The position numbers and the translations under genes are program-made. The notes under the pieces were generated by a model that worked only from the letters and a program-made list of their open reading frames with translations, did not search any database and was not told where the DNA came from. A stretch of DNA of 64,000 nt from Oegoconia quadripuncta. Its lineage: Eukaryota; Arthropoda; Insecta; Lepidoptera; Autostichidae. The stretch is taken from the NCBI GenBank assembly GCA_949316235.1, contig OX438748.1, positions 24,740,575 through 24,804,574 on the forward strand, in the 5' to 3' direction. Every line of letters begins with the position of its first letter. The first letter of the stretch is position 1. Below are positions 57,602 to 64,000 of this stretch, piece after piece.

Positions 57602-60600
57602 CTGTTTATAATTAGAAAACAATAAGTATGATAACTTAGTTATAGTTCTCCTCTTTACATCCTAGTATTGGGAATTTGTCGAAGTCTATTTCCTCGTTCC
57701 TTCACCTCGAGCAACTGATTCATCAGCTACAGAGAATTGGAAAAATCCATCGTTCCGCAGAACCTGCATAAAACCCCATTTTATTTGGGGAACTAGCTAA
57801 CTTACCTCTAACAACCGGAACACAACAATGTTATTAACATTGCTGTTTTGGCGGCAGATTTCGATAAGATGGTGGTAGCTAACCAGGCGGACATTTAAAA
57901 TGCCCTACCACCAACCAAACCGACAACTAAATATGTATCGTAAACCCAATGTTGTTTATTGGCCATGGAGACGGTAAGGATTAGACTCTTATTTTATCCT
58001 AACCCAGCGCATGTCGCTTTGAAGAACTTTAAAAAACGTAGCATAACGGCTCTTCTCGGAGCCAGTTGACTACCAGATTAGCATATCCGAGCGAGAGTTT
58101 CCACTTACTGTGACTTCAGTAAGCCACTGCACTGCTGCTGAAGGAAGGTGTTCTACTATCTGTATAACTGATTCCAGGATTATTTTAGGTACCAGGCTAA
58201 CATGGTCGAGCGACAGTTATCTACTTCTACTGTACTGTTAAGCCAGGCTCAGCAATGGTATACACGGCGCCAATACCACAGACATGTATATGGTAGCCAT
58301 TATTTGTGTTATATAACCGCTTACGTGGATCAATGTAAACAACGTTGTGTTTACGGTTCGGAGGTTGCGGGTTCGATCCCCAGCGGGGTAATTGTTTAAG
58401 TACTCGGTTTGGTTGGTGGTACGGCATTTTAAATGTCCGCCTGGCTAACTACCACCATCTTATCTAAATCTGCCGCCAAGCAGCAATGTTAATAGCATTG
58501 TTGTGTTCCGGTTGTCAGAGATAAGGTAGCCAGTCCCCCAAATGTGTTGGGGTTTCCGGGTCAGTACGCTTCCACCTTCGACCTCATCTTCACTTAACAT
58601 CAGGTGGGATTGAGGTCAAATACCAACCCGTTGAGCATAAAAAAAAAAATATGTGCTTAATCAGGAAATGACCAGTATCTAGCACAGTCGTAGATAGAGG
58701 AGCTTTATATAAGGCTTGTACCATTACCGTCATGTTTTTGTACGGAAGATCCACATGTAGTTTCAAGTTGCTGCCAATTTCATTATATTTGCCATAGTGG
58801 TTCAATTTTTGTGCCATAGTTCCCCATCCCGCTGCATAGAACCTTAAGTTTGTTGGTGGTTTACGTGAAATATCCTTTTTCGGTAGACAAATGGGGCGGA
58901 TTTCATCTGAAATTTTGACAATATTATAATTTTATTGTAGCAGTAGACAGCTGGAGAACTGCGGATAGTATAACTTGGAAGATAGCAATGCAGATACAAT
59001 TGGACATGCAAGTACACCGTCTAACAGTGCCATTATAGGTAGCTATAATGACTCATGGGGCAGAAACGGGGATGCTGAGAGTTACTCTGAGAAATAGTAT
59101 CCATAATGAGGTGATCCGTCAGAGAACCAAAGTTGTCGGTATTGCTTTGACAATAAGAAGGCTGAGCCCAATTATTGTTAGTTGAAGCGGGTTTCTAGTG
59201 GTGACTTTTTTTTGTTTGTAAAGTTCTTTATTAATAATGAAATAAACAATTGTATACATCTCAGTGTCTAAGCCTAAGCGAAACGAACAGAAACAATAAT
59301 AATTATTTTACAGGCTAAGCTCCTATTACAAATTGTTAACAATCAAGCAAAAGGTTAATATTTGCGTACCTAAGTAAACAATGCACTAGTTTTTATCCGG
59401 CCAATAATTGTCTAACTTATGCAATCTTTAGAGGAGCTTACATGTATTTAAATGCATAGATAAATGGTTATAGATAAATAAATCGTGAAATATTCATATA
59501 TATATATATATTCATCAATATAATAAATAATAAATAAATAAATAAATATTTCGGACACTTACACCAATCATCTAGTCCCAAATTAAGCAAAGCTTGTACT
59601 ATGGATACTAGATAACGGATAAACATACATAAATATTTATATAAACATCCATGACTCAGGAACAAAAGTTTCGAACCCGCAATATGAAGGTATTCAATTC
59701 AAAGAAGCTTAAATTTTACAATTATTTAAACACGGTGGGTATCTGTAATGCATGCACGAGTAATGCAAGTCTAGTGGTGACTGCGATTAGGCAAACGTAG
59801 TATCAGACGTCCTCCAGCCTAGGCCTATGTCCAACAGTGGATTATTACACTTGTCAAAACCTTAGTCTACTTCTGGTGCAGTCCGCTAAATAAGATTAAA
59901 GATTAAATTTTCCTTACCGGTATAGTTAACCATATGCTTGAGCCTGATCAAAGCAATATCATTCGCTTTCTCTTCGCTGTTATCATTAAAAGCTGCATGA
60001 TATTCAACTTTTTCAATGGATATCGAAACAGGCGTAGGTATGCAATCCTTCTGGCCACCAGGCAAAGTGACACAGTAACGACGTCTGACTGTCTTATCGT
60101 GAACTCCGAGACGTACGCTTATTCTGAAATACAAAGGCAATCTAACTAGTCTACCTAATATTATCAATGCGAAAGTTTGAATGTTTGTTTATTTGTTTGT
60201 GTAACGGATGAACAAACATTTATGGAAAGAAAGAAAGAAAGAAATTATTTATTTGCCAGAATACAGTTTATAAGGTCTGATAAGAAATTTAGGAATCATG
60301 TATTCAATCTGCATGCAGATGTATATATGGATATATGGATTCATGCGCGCCTTTGTCTCGATGTTGTATCGCTTTAGCATCGATGGTGCTTGGGTTTGGA
60401 TCACTGCAGTTATAGTCGGCCGCTTCTGTATCGCGACTGCTTTGAGTATGTAATAGACGATTTGCGACTGTATCGATGCTATATTGAAACTACATCGATC
60501 GAAATGACTCAAATCTGCACTGAGCCTGTGCAGTGGATTATGGCCTATACTCTCTCCTGGGACTTAAAAAATACTTAAATAAAGGGCAAATTTCACTTAC

Positions 60601-62698
60601 GGTATGCTCACCGATCCAGTAATGCAATGAGCGGCTGTCACTACATATCTTCCGCTAATAAGGGCACCACCACATCGTGGTGATATAACTCCAGTGGCCT
60701 TGTATTTATAGTCTATCAATGCCAGCCACGGGTACTGTCGTAGATTAGGCTCTTCGCCGCCTTTTAAAAATATAAAACATATTAAGAACGATAGGATCAG
60801 GACTTTGACCGAAGCATCACGAGTGCTATGAAATGAACCAGAAGACAATATGAGAGAGATTATTAAATAGACTGACCATTTAAACCATTTAAAAAACCAT
60901 TTGGTTTGTGGAAATACCACACACCGAAAAAAAGAAACCACAACAACATACAAGAAATCAAAACAGAGGTGACTAAAGCCCGTATCCCACAAACCGCTCG
61001 TAATAATGCCTCGCTGACATTGAAGTGCACGTATATGATAATGATGTAACATCACCAGGCGATTCTCGCTGATCGGAGTGTTGCAATCCTATCTCTTACA
61101 AACTCCTAGCCTCCTGGTATTTTTAAGTATTAAACGGTGCAAATATAAATATCAAAGTGTATATAATGATAAATGATGATGATGATGACGCCCACTGCTG
61201 AACATAGGCCTCGATCATAGATGTCCGGAAAGACCGATTGGAAGCAGCCTGCATCCAATATCTCCGGCGACCTTCGTTGGTCGGTCCACTTTATCGATGG
61301 ACATCCTATGTTGCGCTTGCTAGTTCGTGGTCTCCATTTCAGAACCTTGATGCCCCCAAAGGCCATCAGTTCTACGAGCTATGTGCCCTGCCCACTGCCA
61401 TTTCAACCCACTAATAGATAAAACTATTCTATACGGATTTCTGCATTCCTGATTTGATCTTGTAGTGAAATGGCGAGCATCGTCCTTTCCATTACTCGTT
61501 GCGTGACCTTGAGCTTTCTTATGAAGCCCATAGCTTGAGAGGACGCAAACATTGATTAAGTACTGAGGTGTTCTATAATGCACCTGGATGCAGACATTTC
61601 AGGCAGCTTATAGGTTCGTATTAAGTAATTAACGATAGCAGTACCCTAAACAGCATGTATGAACAACTTTGTGAGAGTGAATAATCAAAATTGGTGTGTC
61701 AGGATCGTAGTATGTGGCAGTCTGGGATCTCTGCCCACTCCTTCGGGAAACAGGCGTGACTTTATGTGTGTACTATATGGTGGGCACACAAAATTGTTGC
61801 GTTTATCTCTTTTTTTTTTTTTTTGGTGTTGTATGAGAGGACGGCATACGAGCATGCGGGTCACCTGATGGAAAGCAATCACCGCCGCCTATGGACACCC
61901 GCAACACCAAAAGGGTCACAGATGCGTTGCCGGCCTTTGAGGAAGGTGTAGGCTCGTTTCTTGAAGGTACCAATGTCGTACTCGTTCGGGAATACCGCTG
62001 CCGGAAGTCCGTTCCACAGGGTGGTCGTACGTGGTAAGAAGTTTCTTGAGAAACGTACAGTGGTAGACTTCCACTCATCCAGGTGATGTGGATGGAAATT
62101 TAATTTTCGGCAAGAACTCTTTATATGTCTTGTTGTTTTTTTATATATTTTATAATACTTGTGGTGTGGTAACTATTCTTTCTTTCTTTCTATGTAATTA
62201 ACGATTTTAATATTGCTTGTGTGATGATTCTCAATAATTTAAGATATTTTTTATACATTTATTTGTTTTATCGCTATATCGCTATTAATTATGATTTTGT
62301 ATTAGCAACACAGCCACTTGTGCGTGATTGGTCGAGAAAATTCCGCCAATCACGCACGATTACGATTGACCAATCCGAGCGCTCGCCAATTTTAGTGGGT
62401 ATCGGTAGCGGGGAATTCGAGTTGGTCGATCCATACAGCAGTCTGGTTGCAAATCCTGAACTGAAAGGTTGTATACGATAAGCTCTGTACGTTGTTACCA
62501 ATTCTGTTCGCTACATAATAATTATGGATATAAATTACATACAAGTTGAGCAAATAAAGAAGTTTTAGTTCTATCTGAGTCTTTGATTTATCAAACTTGT
62601 AGAATACTCACCGACAATTCTGTCGCTGGATGTACTGTCGACGCCACAGCACATGCTATCCGGGTCAGGTGGGTATGCAGAAAGTTTACATTCATGTA
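57257..62698 (-). CDS. Trypsin-like serine protease zymogen, clip-protease type, 5' end missing
   Basis: Five exons (62612-62698, 60601-60760, 59918-60123, 58728-58906, 57257-57601) join in phase to about 325 residues. Cys-Gly before the activation site, DRIVGGEE cleavage site, TAAHC (His57), NDIALIRL (Asp102) and GDSGGP (Ser195). The CCGVD…[19 protein letters not shown] context and ICAGGEAG are typical of insect clip-domain proteases of the prophenoloxidase/Toll cascade type, secreted into haemolymph. The signal peptide and most of any clip domain lie in upstream exons not found before 64 kb. Introns carry SINE A, SINE B and RTE pieces. A basic C-terminal extension is unusual. Confidence 0.92.
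57771..57975 (-). repeat. SINE family A, minus, partial
   Basis: accccattttatttggggaa to ggccatggagacggtaa, inside a protease intron. Confidence 0.78.
58070..58280. repeat. Diverged tandem pair of ~125 bp
   Basis: accagattagcatatccgag...cttcagtaagccactgc is echoed by accaggctaacatggtcgag...gttaagccaggctcagca; a related piece is near 41.75 kb. Confidence 0.5.
58317..58640 (+). repeat. SINE family A, full length
   Basis: accgcttacgtggatcaatgt to cccgttgagcataaaaaa, ending less than 100 bp from the protease exon. Confidence 0.88.
58728..58906 (-). CDS. Serine protease exon 4 of 5 seen
   Basis: 179 nt, phase 1 in and phase 0 out. [12 protein letters not shown] opens the segment after Asp102 (IxPICLP is universal), then [12 protein letters not shown] (AGWG) and [13 protein letters not shown], joining DCIKTWG. 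Acceptor AAAATTTCAG, donor GTAATG. Confidence 0.94.
59030..59180 (+). pseudogene. RTE-type RT fragment
   Basis: [20 protein letters not shown] then [14 protein letters not shown] follows the RTE pattern RAMLGVSLRDxIRNEEIRxRTKVxDIAxxIxxLK. Confidence 0.65.
59543..59690 (-). repeat. SINE family B, minus, partial
   Basis: tttcggacacttacaccaat to tccatgactcaggaac. Confidence 0.72.
59805..59850 (+). repeat. RTE 3' terminus scrap
   Basis: cctaggcctatgtccaacagtgg, the nucleotide version of EAxVQQW. Confidence 0.5.
59918..60123 (-). CDS. Serine protease exon 3 of 5 seen (Asp102)
   Basis: 206 nt, phase 2 in and phase 1 out. [17 protein letters not shown], then [20 protein letters not shown] and [19 protein letters not shown] with the catalytic Asp in NDIALIRL. 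VRLGxxD...C....C matches clip proteases. Acceptor TGTATTTCAG, donor GTAAGG. Confidence 0.95.
60225..60260. repeat. (GAAA)n retroposon tail
   Basis: ggaaagaaagaaagaaagaaattatttattt in a protease intron. Confidence 0.6.
60601..60760 (-). CDS. Serine protease exon 2 of 5 seen (His57)
   Basis: 160 nt, phase 1 in and phase 2 out. [37 protein letters not shown] and ITGSVSI. Catalytic His in TAAHC with its paired Cys in CGG. Acceptor ATTTTTAAAAG, donor GTAAGT. Confidence 0.95.
60760..61140. other. Protease intron, left part
   Basis: Intron DNA with no recognised element. Confidence 0.5.
61165..61590 (-). pseudogene. RTE-type RT C-terminus, frameshifted
   Basis: Minus frames give [35 protein letters not shown] and [20 protein letters not shown], ending tatgttcagcagtgggcgtc and (ATC)n. 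This is the standard RTE terminus; at least two frame breaks. Confidence 0.82.
61800..62095 (-). pseudogene. LINE RT C-terminus, best of three copies
   Basis: [55 protein letters not shown] and [13 protein letters not shown], stop, then an A-tail of about 16. Same family as 1.2 kb and 26.5 kb, with about 20 more codons upstream. Confidence 0.8.
62612..62698 (-). CDS. Serine protease exon with activation site
   Basis: 87 nt, phase 1 in and phase 1 out. [20 protein letters not shown] then STSSDRIVG. Cleavage is expected after Arg before IVGG. The CG just before it is the cysteine that normally ties the light chain to the catalytic chain; an extra Cys precedes it. Acceptor TCTCAATTACAG, donor GTGAGT. 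Confidence 0.93.
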
Positions 62699-62900
62699 CT
62701 GTAATTGAGAATGTTACACAGGCGTTAAAAAGGTACCAGGCAAAGGGGTAATTCAAGATCGAGTCACAAAAAATGTGTAGAAATTTTCATTGCAATTTGT
62801 TAAGTTAAAAAAATTATTAAAAAAATGCTAGTCTGCAATTTAAACGACACTAAGACGCAATTTTAATTCAAACAATGAACGAATAAAAACATGTAATCTT

Positions 62901-63232
62901 TTTTTTATGCACAACGGCTTAGCACTTGACCTCAATCGCACCTGAAGTTAAGTGCAGATGAGGCTTAAGGTGGAAGCGTTTTGACCTGGAAACCCCATCT
63001 TATTTACGGAACTGGCTATCCTATCTCTGACAAACCGAAACACAACAATACTATAAACATTGCTGTTTCGCGCCACATTTAGATAAGATGGTGGTAGCTA
63101 GCCAGGCGAACATTTAAAATGCCCTACCACCAACCAAAACGAGTACTAAACATGTACCTCGCCGGGAATCGAACCGCGACCTCCGAATCGTAAACCTTTA
63201 CGTTGTTTACATTAAGTCACGGAGACGGTAAA
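62901..63232 (-). repeat. SINE family A, full length, minus
   Basis: ttatgcacaacggcttagca to attaagtcacggagacggta. Confidence 0.87.
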
Positions 63233-63239
63233 TCATTAA

Positions 63240-64000
63240 TTCAGGGTCCAAGCTCGTATGGCATGTTGTCACACGGTTGATATCTAAGTGCCTGCCTACT
63301 TCTAGCCCACACAGTTCAGTAACCGCGCGTTAGTTTATTGTTCGAATTAATTCGTTTAATTCGCATTTTTTTACATAGAATTTTTTTTTTAATTTTCTTG
63401 AAACCAACCTCGATCCTGAATTTTAAAATTTGCCTGGCACTTTTTTAGAACCCCTGTATAATGTGGAAACGAAATGAAAGGAATTGAGGCTTCTGAGTTT
63501 TCTTGCTTTACATGTGCCTACAAGAGACGTGGTAGGAAATATGAAGTACTTTATAGTGAGGTCGTTAATTGTTTAATATAGGAAAAACATAAATAATTCT
63601 AACACATGATTAAATAAAGAATTGTTATTATTGTGCAATGTAGAGAATATTTGTATTGTATTATTACACGGTGTATTAAGAGGGTTTATCCGGCACGGTA
63701 TGCCATATAAACTTTCAAGTCCTAATTTTTCGAAATGAATAAACCGATTATACTGAAACTTTATAAGTGTGCCCGCCCACGACCAACTTTTTGTAGGACG
63801 GATAATCGGCCGATCAAATTGAGCATTTAAAAAATACACACATTTTCCAACTTTAACTTATTTGGAAAAATATATAGGTACATGCGTTTCTTACAAATGC
63901 TTAATTTATAGCAATTGTAACTACATTCACGACACTCAATTAAATGGTTCAAGAAAATCGCGGTTATGCGTTTTTCCGAGGTCTGAACATATTTTCTCTG
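63240..64000. other. No recognisable exon or repeat
   Basis: Presumed intron or upstream DNA of the protease gene. An 88-codon minus frame (63573-63839) has no recognisable motif. Confidence 0.45.

Overview
The window is eukaryotic, AT-rich and dense in retroposon and transposon copies. Insect exons with GT/AG introns, an arthropod-type Dscam gene, a trypsin-like zymogen protease, RTE- and CR1/Jockey-type LINE remnants and two very abundant tRNA-derived SINE families point to an insect, most likely a lepidopteran. The species cannot be named from the sequence alone.

Left third (1-23.1 kb), minus strand: 20 complete exons and one partial exon of a Dscam-family cell-adhesion gene. They read from high to low coordinates as Ig5, Ig6, Ig7, Ig8, Ig9, four FN3 repeats and the start of Ig10, about 965 residues joined in phase. 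The 5' exons (signal peptide, Ig1-4) were not found anywhere to the right. The 3' part (rest of Ig10, FN5-6, membrane segment, tail) lies left of the window. No bank of alternative exons is visible, and one exon spans the Ig6/Ig7 boundary where Dscam1 keeps its alternative Ig7 exons. Introns hold SINEs, LINE tails, an RNase H remnant and a perfect 50-bp minisatellite.

Middle (23.1-57 kb): no host exon was confidently found. This stretch is mobile DNA. It has a 5.2-kb CR1/Jockey-type LINE (29.2-34.4 kb; PHD-finger ORF1, endonuclease/RT ORF2) with an unexpected 212-codon open frame between the two ORFs, and a 5'-truncated inverted copy of the same LINE at 35.7-36.3 kb. It also has an apparently intact Tc1/mariner-superfamily transposon with ~270-bp inverted repeats (36.7-38.9 kb), and an internally deleted derivative of it at 53.4-54.3 kb. 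Two long palindromes (41.0 and 50.6 kb), several foldback MITEs and many LINE 3' ends fill the rest.

Right end (57.2-62.7 kb), minus strand: five exons of a secreted trypsin-like serine protease zymogen (activation site R|IVGG, His-Asp-Ser triad, D189-type specificity) with an unusual basic C-terminal tail. Its 5' exons are beyond the recognisable part of the window.

The two host genes lie on the same strand but are functionally unrelated: neural or immune-type adhesion versus an extracellular proteolytic cascade. The best candidate for something undescribed is the open frame between ORF1 and ORF2 of the LINE.
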